From positions 1 to 52,809 of IMG/VR virus record IMGVR_UViG_3300025282_003863: 52,809 nt of DNA; one strand, written 5' to 3'. Every line of letters starts with the position of its first letter. The first letter of the stretch is position 1. A program made the translations under genes and the position numbers. The notes beneath the pieces were generated by a model. The model did no database searches and was not told where the DNA came from. It worked only from the letters and a program-made list of their open reading frames with translations. This DNA comes from a virus. This document shows, piece by piece, positions 16,839-24,881 of the stretch.

Positions 16839-17218
16839 CTAAAGTGTCTCCTAGCTTCTAAAAATGACGACATATCTTCTATATAGTCAGACTTATCGTA
16901 TGGAGTAGAACATATCGAAAGCAATACATCATCACCGGTCATAAAAACTTGTGAATCCCAAATCATTTTGTCAACAAATATGGCGTCATTAGGAGTAAGA
17001 AGCTTCTTAAACAATTTCTTTCCATCGTGGAGTTTTACTATAATCTGTCCCTGCACACACACTAAAATTTGTTGCGTTCTGAAGTGGGCGTGATTCCCTC
17101 TTTCCTCTCCCTTGGGAACATTAGTTACATAGAACACCCTCTTTGCTTCAAAAGGAAGTTCTGAGAATTCTATCGGAACCAATGTTCCGTTATCGTCAGA
17201 TAAGATATGAAGACGCAT
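16835..17218 (-). CDS. FdtA/WxcM-like sugar 3,4-ketoisomerase (cupin)
   Basis: A 127-residue single-domain cupin matching dTDP-4-keto-6-deoxyglucose 3,4-ketoisomerases (FdtA, QdtA, TylM-type). The family landmarks are LSDDNGTLVPIEF at the N-terminus, KRVFYVTNVPKGEERGNHAH (the catalytic His pair, about residues 30-49), QILVCVQGQIIVKLHDG and a late AIFVDKMIWDSQ. These enzymes move the keto group so that an aminotransferase can make a 3-amino-3,6-dideoxyhexose. The next gene upstream is exactly such an aminotransferase, as in fdtA-fdtB pairs. I chose the ATG at 17218, which fits the family N-terminus; ATGs at 17227 and 17251 are also in frame. Confidence 0.78.
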   Translation of the reverse strand: MRLHILSDDNGTLVPIEFSELPFEAKRVFYVTNVPKGEERGNHAHFRTQQILVCVQGQIIVKLHDGKKLFKKLLTPNDAIFVDKMIWDSQVFMTGDDVLLSICSTPYDKSDYIEDMSSFLEARRHFR

Positions 17219-18143
17219 GGGTGACATCCACGATATATTTAATTTGTTCATCTGTTAACTGTTCATGAAAAGGTAAACTTACTGTCTCCTTACTCGCTTT
17301 CTCAGAAAGGGGCATAGGTTCTCCACAGTTTAATGCATCCATCTCATATACTTTGTGGTTATGCAAACACCTGTAATGTATTCCGCAAGAGATTTCCTTC
17401 TTCTTCATATGATTTACAAACAGGTCGTTGTTAGAGACACGAATCCTATATAAATGATTACTAGTATTCTTCAGAGAGAAAGCTTCATTATATAGTTTTC
17501 TAATCTCAGACATCCTCTCTTGCTTCTCATCAAGCCTCTTAAGATTTTCGTTGGCTATATAAGCCTGAATTGAATTTGGGTGCATCTTCCACCCACACAA
17601 CTCAATGTTTCTTTCCCAGTTATTGTGACGACTATTTGTCCCATTCATGACAAACATTTTAAAATGGTCGATTATTCCCTCGTCATCAGACACAATCATT
17701 CCACCATCGCATCCACCCACGGGCTTTGTAGGATAGAAGCTAAATATCATAGTGTCTATTTCATTGTCGGATTCGTTTTTAAACTGGTTTCTTTCTACCT
17801 TCTGAGCAGAGTCCACTGTCTTTTGCTTAAACAGGTTTGAATAGCAAAGTGTATATGAATCACCAACCCAGTCGACATCATCCGTAAAAGTAAAATACGA
17901 ATTGGAATTTATGATTGCGTTTGGAACTACATTGGGTATCATGCTGGGTATTGTAAAAGTTCTTGTAAATATTTTTCCTACCAGATATATTAGACTGGAG
18001 GCACTGTTTGCCATGCATGCATATTTTGCACCTACGTAATCAGCAAACCTTTCTTCAAACTCAGTTACAATTTTATCATGAAGAAGATTTGAAAATATAG
18101 AGGTATCTATTGTGTAGTTATTTATATGTGCGAAGTTAATCAT
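17196..18143 (-). CDS. DegT/DnrJ/EryC1-type sugar aminotransferase
   Basis: A 315-residue PLP-dependent aminotransferase, somewhat shorter than the usual 360-390. It has EFEERFADYVGAKYACMAN followed by SASSLIYLVG (the phosphate-binding Ser-rich loop) and FSFYPTKPVGGCDGGMIV, whose Lys (about residue 140) is the expected Schiff-base lysine. Near the C-terminus are GIHYRCLHNH and VSLPFHEQLTDEQI, both standard for the family. Beside the FdtA-like cupin it probably adds an amino group at C3 of a dTDP-sugar (FdtB-like); a PseC-like C4 reaction is the alternative. The ATG at 18143 overlaps the upstream stop by 8 bases. Confidence 0.8.
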   Translation of the reverse strand: MINFAHINNYTIDTSIFSNLLHDKIVTEFEERFADYVGAKYACMANSASSLIYLVGKIFTRTFTIPSMIPNVVPNAIINSNSYFTFTDDVDWVGDSYTLCYSNLFKQKTVDSAQKVERNQFKNESDNEIDTMIFSFYPTKPVGGCDGGMIVSDDEGIIDHFKMFVMNGTNSRHNNWERNIELCGWKMHPNSIQAYIANENLKRLDEKQERMSEIRKLYNEAFSLKNTSNHLYRIRVSNNDLFVNHMKKKEISCGIHYRCLHNHKVYEMDALNCGEPMPLSEKASKETVSLPFHEQLTDEQIKYIVDVTHASSYLI

Positions 18144-18774
18144 TTTTGATAAGCATAACATTCAGGGCATGATAATCAGAACATCCAATGATTTCATCAG
18201 ACTTACATAAATATCCGTGCTCCTTCAGTAGGTTGAAGAATCTTGATACGTTATGTCTATATTCATAAGTATCTATAACATTATAAGCTCTGTAAACCCT
18301 ATAGTTACTTAGCTCAGCAGTTAGGTTAATTCTTTGAAGCAGCAAAAATTTACAGGAAAGAGACAGGAGATGTTCTAGAGCCTCATCTCCGTTTGGAAGA
18401 ATATCCAAAAGGCCATTGACAACAATTACATCTCCATCCTCCATGTCGGAAGGAGATATATCTTGATACTTAGCCAGTCTAAAATCAGTATCTGAAGGCC
18501 AACTTCCTCTAGCAATTTCTAGGGCGCTATCAGAATAATCATATCCCACGTAAGACATTTCGGGAAAGTGTTTTCTTATAAGTTCAGAATAAACACCGGC
18601 CCCACAGCCAATATCAACCAGTCTCCTTGCGTCACATTTGGTTGTCAAGAATTCTAGGGACTTAACCAAATGTTTCCAGTGGACGGGATACGAGGACTGT
18701 AGCTCTCGCATATTAAGAGAAAGCTGCTGCTTGAAAACGTCGGCAGAATCTCTCCAAGAGTTGACGTGTTCCAT
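18136..18774 (-). CDS. Class I SAM-dependent methyltransferase
   Basis: A 212-residue methyltransferase with motif I RLVDIGCGAGVYSELI (about residues 50-65), motif II YVGYDYSDSALEIA (about 75-88) and DGDVIVVNGLLDILP (about 112-126) as motif IV. The C-terminal part mentions CSDYHALNVMLIK, typical of small sugar or peptide methyltransferases in polysaccharide clusters. An AGGAGGGG ribosome-binding site lies in the last codons of the upstream gene, just before the ATG at 18774, which decides the start over the in-frame TTG at 18798. Its substrate is unknown. Confidence 0.75.
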   Translation of the reverse strand: MEHVNSWRDSADVFKQQLSLNMRELQSSYPVHWKHLVKSLEFLTTKCDARRLVDIGCGAGVYSELIRKHFPEMSYVGYDYSDSALEIARGSWPSDTDFRLAKYQDISPSDMEDGDVIVVNGLLDILPNGDEALEHLLSLSCKFLLLQRINLTAELSNYRVYRAYNVIDTYEYRHNVSRFFNLLKEHGYLCKSDEIIGCSDYHALNVMLIKND

Positions 18775-18775
18775 T

Positions 18776-19498
18776 TTATCCCCTCCTGTTGTGGGCAATT
18801 ATCGCCATTCTTTCAGAGCCTTCTTCTTGAAGAATTCCGCCCCCGTGAATAATGTCGGTGTCGAATATCAGAAGGGAGCCTTTAGAGGCTTCGGCGTAAA
18901 CCACATCCTCCTCAGAGTATCCCATAGAGGGGTTGGACTCAAGAGTGTATTTATCATTTAATAGTTCGTGCATTTGATATAAGTTTCTAATCTTTTTGGA
19001 TTCTATCTGAGAACCCTTGATGTATCTAAAAGCCCCGGTTTCTTTTTCGCAGTCGGTAATGTAAATCATAAACTTGAATGCTTGGTATGGGTCAAAGTGT
19101 AGAACAGAATTTCTAGTAACTCCATCCACCTGATTTGGAAGCAAGTACTCGTGGCTAAAAAATACTTGTAAAAGCTTGTTTGCGTTACCATAATAGTATG
19201 CATCAGCCATTATAGAAAACCATGCGTTGTTAAGAACATTTAACATGGAGGGAAATCTGTTTAGGTTGTGGCGCTGTATTCTACAAATTTTTCCAAAGGG
19301 GTAGGAGCCGGGCGTCACCGTGCCGTCACAACAGTATTCATCTCCAGTGTTCAACTCAGAAAACTGGGATTCCATTTCTTCACGAAGGGATTCAACCTCC
19401 TCGTCGGTTAGGAAATTATCAAACTTGTATAGACCGTCGCCACTAACTACGGTGTCTAGAATGGTTTGGCTTTCTTCTTGCGATGGAAACGTTGGCAT
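18776..19498 (-). CDS. Phytanoyl-CoA hydroxylase-like 2OG-Fe(II) oxygenase
   Basis: A 240-residue oxygenase of the PhyH type. The iron-binding triad is complete: His134 and Asp136 in SVLHFDPYQ and His218 in DTDIIHGGG. Arg230 in SERMAIIAHNR is the probable 2-oxoglutarate anchor. KFMIYITDCEKETGAFRYIK (about 142-161) is the conserved core strand pair of PhyH proteins, and the N-terminal FDNFLTDEEVESLREE is their usual start. It probably hydroxylates a glycan precursor or small metabolite. It is preceded by a 2-base gap and followed immediately by the methyltransferase. Confidence 0.75.
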   Translation of the reverse strand: MPTFPSQEESQTILDTVVSGDGLYKFDNFLTDEEVESLREEMESQFSELNTGDEYCCDGTVTPGSYPFGKICRIQRHNLNRFPSMLNVLNNAWFSIMADAYYYGNANKLLQVFFSHEYLLPNQVDGVTRNSVLHFDPYQAFKFMIYITDCEKETGAFRYIKGSQIESKKIRNLYQMHELLNDKYTLESNPSMGYSEEDVVYAEASKGSLLIFDTDIIHGGGILQEEGSERMAIIAHNRRG

Positions 19499-19500
19499 TA

Positions 19501-20157
19501 TTATGCTCCGTCTGTATCTATAAAATGCTGTGGTACTGGCTCTACAAAATCTGTCGACTTATCTCTTTTAGCGAAACAATAAATCATGCAATCGTTTGGT
19601 ATAAATTCTATGAAAGAACCAGAGTGTTCTTGAAATTTCATACAGCTTGTAGATGCTTCGTTTAGGTAGGTATTGTTCGGGTCGAAAACATGCCATTGGT
19701 TTACTTGTCTGGTTTTAGTTCCCATCCCTAAAATCTCAAAGTTATTGGCCCTATAAAAATCTCTAAACAAAGCAGGGCTTAAAGAATAAAACCCCCTTCC
19801 ATAGAATCCAGATAGGTTGCCCGTGTGTACTATGCAGGAGGACTCTTTAAGCAGGGACAGGATATTTTTCCAAACCATGGCTATGTTGAAGCAGCAGTAC
19901 AAGGTTCCAGAATCTATCACCCAGTCATACTGTGAACAAAGCTCTTCTGGCACAGGGTCGTTTAGATTTATTTTGTGGGTAGGATTTCCATTGATATCAA
20001 AAGTGTGTACGGTGTCGAAGCCTAGAAGGTTCTTAAATTCATCCATTCCAGACAGGCTATGCAGAGAAACATCCCCGAGTATCGCACAGCTAGTTCCCTC
20101 TGGATTCGATTCTCTAAATCGAAGGAGCATTTTCATATCTGAATGTTCTATGGACAT
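19501..20157 (-). CDS. Degenerate methyltransferase-like protein
   Basis: A 218-residue protein with an atypical Rossmann pattern: CAILGDVSLHSL (about residues 24-35) stands where motif I should be but lacks the GxGxG loop. VHTFDINGNPTHKINLN (about 50-66) resembles motif II with its acidic residue, and YDWVIDSGTLYCCFN (about 77-91) resembles motif IV. Related sequences of this kind accompany glycosyltransferases in virus genomes. It may be a divergent methyltransferase or a protein that has lost SAM binding. The start overlaps the upstream stop by 10 bases with AAGGGA just upstream. Confidence 0.5.
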   Translation of the reverse strand: MSIEHSDMKMLLRFRESNPEGTSCAILGDVSLHSLSGMDEFKNLLGFDTVHTFDINGNPTHKINLNDPVPEELCSQYDWVIDSGTLYCCFNIAMVWKNILSLLKESSCIVHTGNLSGFYGRGFYSLSPALFRDFYRANNFEILGMGTKTRQVNQWHVFDPNNTYLNEASTSCMKFQEHSGSFIEFIPNDCMIYCFAKRDKSTDFVEPVPQHFIDTDGA

Positions 20158-20981
20158 CGTTGTCCCTTGTAGTGTCTGTATATCATGACCTTAAGCTCTG
20201 CCATGTCTGGCTCATGTATATTTCGAATACCGTCTGGAACTTCTTCAACAATCTTCTCAGCGGATATTGGTACGTAGTCTTCTATCTTATAGACATTGTG
20301 ATACTCACAAAACGCCTCTGCCAAATTGTGGAGCTTGACTCTGTGACAGCTATCAAGACTTATGTACGAAGACTTGGTGTCTAGATTCTCTAAGATTTTT
20401 TTGGCAACGTCGCTTGCGCTAACAAAATATCTCACGGTGTCATTGATGTTAACCCTTATAGGCTCCTTGTTTTTTATGCAGCTGTGCCATATTTCCAGAA
20501 CGCTGCCACTGGAGAAGAAAAAGTTCACGCCCTGTATGACAGAGAAGCTGTTCTCTAGCATCACCTTCTCCATAAGAAGTTTTGTAGAACCGTATACACA
20601 GGAAGGGTTTATGGCTTTGTCAGTACTTACAGCAACAACATTTTTTACCTTGTTTTTTTTAGCCACACTAATTATATTTCTACTGCCGTTAATATTTACT
20701 TCTATAGCTTTTGTGGGATTGTTTTCACATATACCTATATGTTTCATGGCAGCACAGTGTACTATATACTCAACATTGTTCTGCTCTACGATTCTATCTA
20801 AAATTTCAGCATCCGTAGATATGTCCACGCAGTAAGATTTTACTTCTGGATGTTCTAACTGCATCTCTTTGTCTCGTATTTCAGAATGAGACAATACTAT
20901 AACATCCATATCGTTGTTCAAGCATTCTCTCAGTAGGCTTCTGCCTAAAAACCCGGTCCCGCCGGTTATAAGTATTGTCAT
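20148..20981 (-). CDS. PseB/CapD-like nucleotide-sugar 4,6-dehydratase
   Basis: A 277-residue extended short-chain dehydrogenase. GGTGFLG (residues 7-13) binds NAD(P), and VSTDKAINPSCVYGSTK (about 118-134) carries the STDKA plus YGxTK signature of inverting UDP-GlcNAc 4,6-dehydratases such as PseB and FlaA1, with Asp121, Lys122, Tyr130 and Lys134 all present. The protein is about 50 residues shorter than PseB (about 330). It could provide a UDP-4-keto-6-deoxy sugar for amino-sugar or pseudaminic-type synthesis, which fits the aminotransferase and NeuB/NeuA genes in the same island. The ATG at 20981 directly follows the upstream TAA; an earlier start would overlap it by 59 bases. Confidence 0.7.
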   Translation of the reverse strand: MTILITGGTGFLGRSLLRECLNNDMDVIVLSHSEIRDKEMQLEHPEVKSYCVDISTDAEILDRIVEQNNVEYIVHCAAMKHIGICENNPTKAIEVNINGSRNIISVAKKNKVKNVVAVSTDKAINPSCVYGSTKLLMEKVMLENSFSVIQGVNFFFSSGSVLEIWHSCIKNKEPIRVNINDTVRYFVSASDVAKKILENLDTKSSYISLDSCHRVKLHNLAEAFCEYHNVYKIEDYVPISAEKIVEEVPDGIRNIHEPDMAELKVMIYRHYKGQRCP

Positions 20982-20982
20982 G

Positions 20983-21777
20983 TTAACTCCCGAAAGGCAT
21001 TCCGCATATGGGGTTTCCAGCGGGAACGTCCATGTTGTCACATATTTTTAAAAACGGAGAGGCGGCTTTTGCACTCATAAAGTATACTCCCTCAACATCA
21101 CTGTCCCAAGAGGCGTATCCTTTTTGATGTTCTTCTTGATTTATAGATTTATATAGCGAGAGCATTTCCGACTTGATTTTTGAATCGACTTTAAACTGGT
21201 AGAAATATTCTGGAGTAATAGTGGAACAGTCAACTATATGATGTCCGTAGCCGGTATGAGGTATGGATTCACACGAAGAATAATTTATCAAGTGGGTTCC
21301 TCCGTCTCTTTTCATATGCATCAGCAACGGTTTTAATGAATAATACCTTATGACAACTGTTGAAAAGAACCCAAAGGGAACATCCTTATCTTTACAGAGA
21401 TAAAATAACCCCGCAAATAGCTGAGCATGTTGGCCATTAAGATGTTCGTCGCCGTGGAAGGGGTGGGTTATTATAACATCTATATCTTCAGGATTTAGTT
21501 CTAGACTTTCAAGACCGTTGACAAAAGACTTTGGGAATTCATGAAGGGGAATTCCACCTCTTTCTGGAATATCTTCATCGCCAACGTACCAATTATTTAT
21601 TCCAATTAGATTCATAACGCTTTCAAATTCTTTATATCTCTCTGGATGATGCCTTCCGGTTGCGCACAAAACATAAGGCTCTACTTCCTCTCTATTGCTG
21701 AGGAAATTTAGAATGCCTCCTATCCACAAGCTTTCGTCATCTGGATGGGCAACCACGAATAGTATCTTGTGTGCCAT
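20983..21777 (-). CDS. LmbE/PIG-L-type N-acetyl-sugar deacetylase
   Basis: A 264-residue zinc deacetylase. The N-terminal ILFVVAHPDDESLWIGG (about residues 5-21) is the AHPDDE motif binding zinc and the catalytic base, and VIITHPFHGDEHLNGQH (about 105-121) supplies the other histidines. Members remove an acetyl group from N-acetylglucosamine on lipids, thiols or sugar intermediates. In this island a free amino sugar could be the substrate of later acylation or sulfation, which is inference. The gene starts 14 bases after the sulfotransferase stop. Confidence 0.82.
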   Translation of the reverse strand: MAHKILFVVAHPDDESLWIGGILNFLSNREEVEPYVLCATGRHHPERYKEFESVMNLIGINNWYVGDEDIPERGGIPLHEFPKSFVNGLESLELNPEDIDVIITHPFHGDEHLNGQHAQLFAGLFYLCKDKDVPFGFFSTVVIRYYSLKPLLMHMKRDGGTHLINYSSCESIPHTGYGHHIVDCSTITPEYFYQFKVDSKIKSEMLSLYKSINQEEHQKGYASWDSDVEGVYFMSAKAASPFLKICDNMDVPAGNPICGMPFGS

Positions 21778-21791
21778 TGTATTTCTTTATT

Positions 21792-22502
21792 CTAGAAAGT
21801 ATACTTTAGTAAATCTAAATCTTTTTCATACATACGCTCTACAATTTTTTTGGTCGTAGAATCGTACATTTCTCTATAAGGAGGTCTTCCGGCAGAGACA
21901 TTGTGGGTTCGATATCCAAAGCCTCGTGCAGGAATGCTTGCATTAACGTCAATAATTAAACACAGAAGAGAAAAGTCATCAGTGAAGTTTTCAAAACTGC
22001 CAACGAAGTCCAGTTTAAATTTGTCTTCTTCATCAAAAATATACATATGTTGAGGGCAGAAATGTATTTTGTTTCCGGTGGGAACCTTCATGAATTCGTC
22101 ATTGTTAAAAAAGTCGCCTGTAAAATAAGGGGTTGGGGCAGGATAGACACAAATCGCATTAGAGACTAGCTCTTCAGCCTCTAGAAGAAAGGTTTTAAAA
22201 CTATAAGTATCCTTCAAATTTCTCATTCGTGTAAGCTGCCAGTAATACTGAGAAACCATTCGGTCGTAAGGGTTTCTGACAAAAGAAAACTTAAAATAAT
22301 TTTTTTCTTCTTCCGGTCTGTATTGATAAAATATTTCAAAGGGGTAGTGCTGGGCTGGTCCATGTTTAAGAGTGCCAAACATTACCGTATCATTATCGGC
22401 ATTCATGGTCTTATTGAATAGTCCAAGGTACTTTTCAACGGTAGTTCCTGCCGTTTTAGTAATGTGAAAAAATGTTATTTTACGACGATGGCAAGTAGGC
22501 AT
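21792..22502 (-). CDS. PAPS-dependent carbohydrate sulfotransferase
   Basis: A 236-residue protein of the Sulfotransfer_2 group (chondroitin 4-O-/uronyl 2-O-type). The 5-prime-phosphosulfate loop is FFHITKTAGTTVEKYL (about residues 11-26) and the 3-prime-phosphate site is FSFVRNPYDRMVSQYYW (about 72-88, with Arg76). CPQHMYIF (about 142-149) and the Arg/His-rich C-terminal stretch are typical too. It should transfer sulfate from PAPS to a glycan hydroxyl; the PAPS must come from the host. There is no signal peptide or membrane anchor, so it acts in the host cytoplasm. The start overlaps the methyltransferase stop by one base (TAATG). Confidence 0.85.
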   Translation of the reverse strand: MPTCHRRKITFFHITKTAGTTVEKYLGLFNKTMNADNDTVMFGTLKHGPAQHYPFEIFYQYRPEEEKNYFKFSFVRNPYDRMVSQYYWQLTRMRNLKDTYSFKTFLLEAEELVSNAICVYPAPTPYFTGDFFNNDEFMKVPTGNKIHFCPQHMYIFDEEDKFKLDFVGSFENFTDDFSLLCLIIDVNASIPARGFGYRTHNVSAGRPPYREMYDSTTKKIVERMYEKDLDLLKYTF

Positions 22503-23203
22503 TATACCTTCTTTAGAATTACTGCCAGATATTCTTTGGTAAGATGTTTAGCTATTATCTTATAATTTAAACTACTAGAATGAGATTCATAAAAACGAAG
22601 CCATTCTTCCGAAGTTTTTACATTAATGTGCGCAGCAGAGAAGCCGTTATTTATGCAGACACCATCAGCCCAAGCATCTTCGCAAGCGTTTTCATGAACC
22701 ACGTATTGTCTGGATACTCTAACAGCCTCCTTTAGACAATCTTCTTCCCATTCTTTTGGTATATGCTCCATTCCATCAAGATGTTGTACCAAATCAAAGG
22801 AACTGTCTGAGAATCTCTTGAGTTTTTTTGCATTTCCTTTAAAAACCTTGCCCCTTATTTCTGGAAAATTAGATTGAGAAATTTTAATAAACTCTTTAGA
22901 GATGTCTACACCGTATGCGTCTACGCCTTGCGCTATAAGCCAACTCATACAACCACCGGGTCCAGAGCCTACATCCAGCACTTTAAAGGGGCGGTCCTGT
23001 TTGCCTCCCCATGATATTATCTGAGAGTATACTACGGATACGTGACCAAGCTCTTTGGTTGTTCTTATGACCTGTTTATCTCTATGAAAATCCGAGCCAT
23101 AATTACAACTGGCAACAAGATAGTCATACTTAGCAGCTTCTGATATCTCCAGTTTCTGGTCTTCAGAAAGTTCTTCAAGTTTTTTATGTTCACCGGGAAT
23201 CAT
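22502..23203 (-). CDS. Class I SAM-dependent methyltransferase
   Basis: A 233-residue Methyltransf_11-type protein with textbook motifs: VLDVGSGPGGCMSWL (about residues 74-88, motif I), AYGVDISKEFIKIS (about 95-108, motif II) and FDLVQHLDGMEHIPKEW (about 131-147, motif IV). An N-terminal extension of about 70 residues precedes the domain. It resembles small-molecule or sugar methyltransferases. The start overlaps the GT4 stop as ATGA and the end overlaps the sulfotransferase start by one base, so the three are probably translated together. Confidence 0.78.
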   Translation of the reverse strand: MIPGEHKKLEELSEDQKLEISEAAKYDYLVASCNYGSDFHRDKQVIRTTKELGHVSVVYSQIISWGGKQDRPFKVLDVGSGPGGCMSWLIAQGVDAYGVDISKEFIKISQSNFPEIRGKVFKGNAKKLKRFSDSSFDLVQHLDGMEHIPKEWEEDCLKEAVRVSRQYVVHENACEDAWADGVCINNGFSAAHINVKTSEEWLRFYESHSSSLNYKIIAKHLTKEYLAVILKKV

Positions 23204-24249
23204 ATCTTAAGCTCCGAGTAAAATTTATTATAATGTTCTTCGGTAGTCATGTGGCCATTGTAAAGCCTGCTGTCTACCCAAGGCAGTTCAGTATAGTGAG
23301 ACGGAAGCCTACTGACTAAGTCATCAGTATTAATTAGTTCTCCATCGAACTCTTGTCCATGCAGAGAATATAGTTTATCAAAATAAATCTTTAGCTGTTC
23401 TAAGCCCCTATCTTCTCTATATCCATTAGCGAGAGACTCCGTATCGAATGAAAACTTGTCATGGTTTTCAACCGCGCGAATAAGGCATTCATTGGCATTG
23501 TTATAGTCTTCCCAAACCACGGAGTTGCCGTCTGTTAAGAAGTCTTTTCCACTTCCAAGCTGGCCAGCATACATGACTACCGGTATCTCAGTCAGCAAAG
23601 CCTCTGCAATCACTCCGGGGCTTCCCTCACAATCTGAAAACAGGGTTGCACATTTGGAAGACTGGTAAAAATAAGAAAGCTGAGTTTTGCTCAGTCCTTT
23701 AAATTCTAAATTTTGAGCCAGTCTCATGAGTGTAAACAACTGTCTCTCTTCTTTTGAGAACATGCGATAGTACGCATCCTCTATATCCATAAAATGGTCT
23801 TCTGGCGTGTCTTCATGTCTCTTTGGGGAAATCAAAAGAACCTTGTATTTATACCCTTTACCGTATATCTTTTTTATTTCTCTAAAGAATATGTCTAGCT
23901 TCTTGACATTAGCTGCTCTAGAAATATTAATTATGTCCCAGTACTTTTTTACTTCGGGGTCTTTTCTAAAAACGGTGGATGTAAAGTTAGAGCTTACAAT
24001 TGGAATTTCAAAAGCGTCTGGATATCTTCGTGATATATCTGTTACTGAAGGTCTTCCCATAAAGAAGCTGGCAAAGCCCGGATATGGAGCGCCATTAGAA
24101 AATCCACCATAGTGGACACCTATGAAATATTTTTCGCTTATCCTGTTCATCATATCAGGATAATGGTCTTTGCCCCTGTAGGCTTCTTGGTGAGAAATTA
24201 CTACGATTCCTTTGGCGGAATCTGTGGGGCGTTTGAATATATGGGCCAT
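23200..24249 (-). CDS. GT4-like glycosyltransferase
   Basis: A 349-residue GT-B enzyme. The N-terminal domain contains GIVVISHQEAYRG and IGVHYGGFSNG. The C-terminal domain shows the usual GT4 donor site: FKGLSKTQLSYFYQSSKCATLFS (shortened here as LSKTQLSYFYQ), then DCEGSPGVIAEALLTEIPVV (about residues 207-226), in which the Glu of EAL replaces the second Glu of the EX7E motif, and a G-S-G-K-D loop. The acceptor is unknown. The start overlaps the NeuA-type gene by one base (TAATG), linking it to nonulosonate activation. Confidence 0.7.
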   Translation of the reverse strand: MAHIFKRPTDSAKGIVVISHQEAYRGKDHYPDMMNRISEKYFIGVHYGGFSNGAPYPGFASFFMGRPSVTDISRRYPDAFEIPIVSSNFTSTVFRKDPEVKKYWDIINISRAANVKKLDIFFREIKKIYGKGYKYKVLLISPKRHEDTPEDHFMDIEDAYYRMFSKEERQLFTLMRLAQNLEFKGLSKTQLSYFYQSSKCATLFSDCEGSPGVIAEALLTEIPVVMYAGQLGSGKDFLTDGNSVVWEDYNNANECLIRAVENHDKFSFDTESLANGYREDRGLEQLKIYFDKLYSLHGQEFDGELINTDDLVSRLPSHYTELPWVDSRLYNGHMTTEEHYNKFYSELKI

Positions 24250-24881
24250 TATAACATATTGCCTATGAGGACTAGGTCTTCTTCTGTATCTATTTGAAAA
24301 CTCTTATACAGTGGCATTTCCACCACTCCAATATTTCCGCTATATCTTAGTTTCGACTGCAATAAATTGTCCTTCTTTGTTATATAGAAAGCTCCGTTCT
24401 CAACATATTTCTCATCCATTTGTTGTCGCATCGGCCTGTTGTTGGCATCCCATCCATCTGGGTTAACCTCTTTTGTCCATCTCGGAACCCAGTGCTCTTT
24501 ATATACACTAAAAACAGAGTCGTACTCATTCATCATTTGAATACCTCTATCTATATATGCAGACTCTAGGAGTGGGGAGGTTGGTTGTATAAAGACCAGT
24601 ATATCAAAATCAACGTTATCACAAAAATGAAGAAGTGTTTCTTCACTCTGTGAATAGTCCTTGGAAATTTCTGCTGGCCTGTCTATTACCATTGCTCCGC
24701 ACTCAATTGAAACCCGCTTGATTTCATCATTATCAGTTGAAACCCAAGTCTCCTGAGATTCTGAATTAAGAGACGCCTGTATCGCATAATGAATAAGAGG
24801 CTTCCCGTTTAGGGGAGCTATGTTCTTATTGGGGATTCCTTTGCTTCCTCCCCTCGCCGGTAGAAGAGATACTGTTCTCAT
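24249..24881 (-). CDS. neuA: CMP-nonulosonate (sialic acid-type) cytidylyltransferase
   Basis: A 210-residue nucleotidyltransferase of the NeuA/PseF/LegF family, which couples CTP to a nonulosonic acid. The N-terminal LLPARGGSKGIPNKNI (about residues 6-21) is the CTP-binding loop; WVSTDNDEIKRVS, SEETLLHF, FIQPTSPLL (about 96-104) and a late FQIDTEEDL carry the other conserved positions. The length is typical for the bacterial catalytic domain alone. Directly upstream is the NeuB-type synthase (ATGA overlap) and next to that a GT29 sialyltransferase-type gene. Which nonulosonate is used cannot be told from the sequence. Confidence 0.88.
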   Translation of the reverse strand: MRTVSLLPARGGSKGIPNKNIAPLNGKPLIHYAIQASLNSESQETWVSTDNDEIKRVSIECGAMVIDRPAEISKDYSQSEETLLHFCDNVDFDILVFIQPTSPLLESAYIDRGIQMMNEYDSVFSVYKEHWVPRWTKEVNPDGWDANNRPMRQQMDEKYVENGAFYITKKDNLLQSKLRYSGNIGVVEMPLYKSFQIDTEEDLVLIGNML

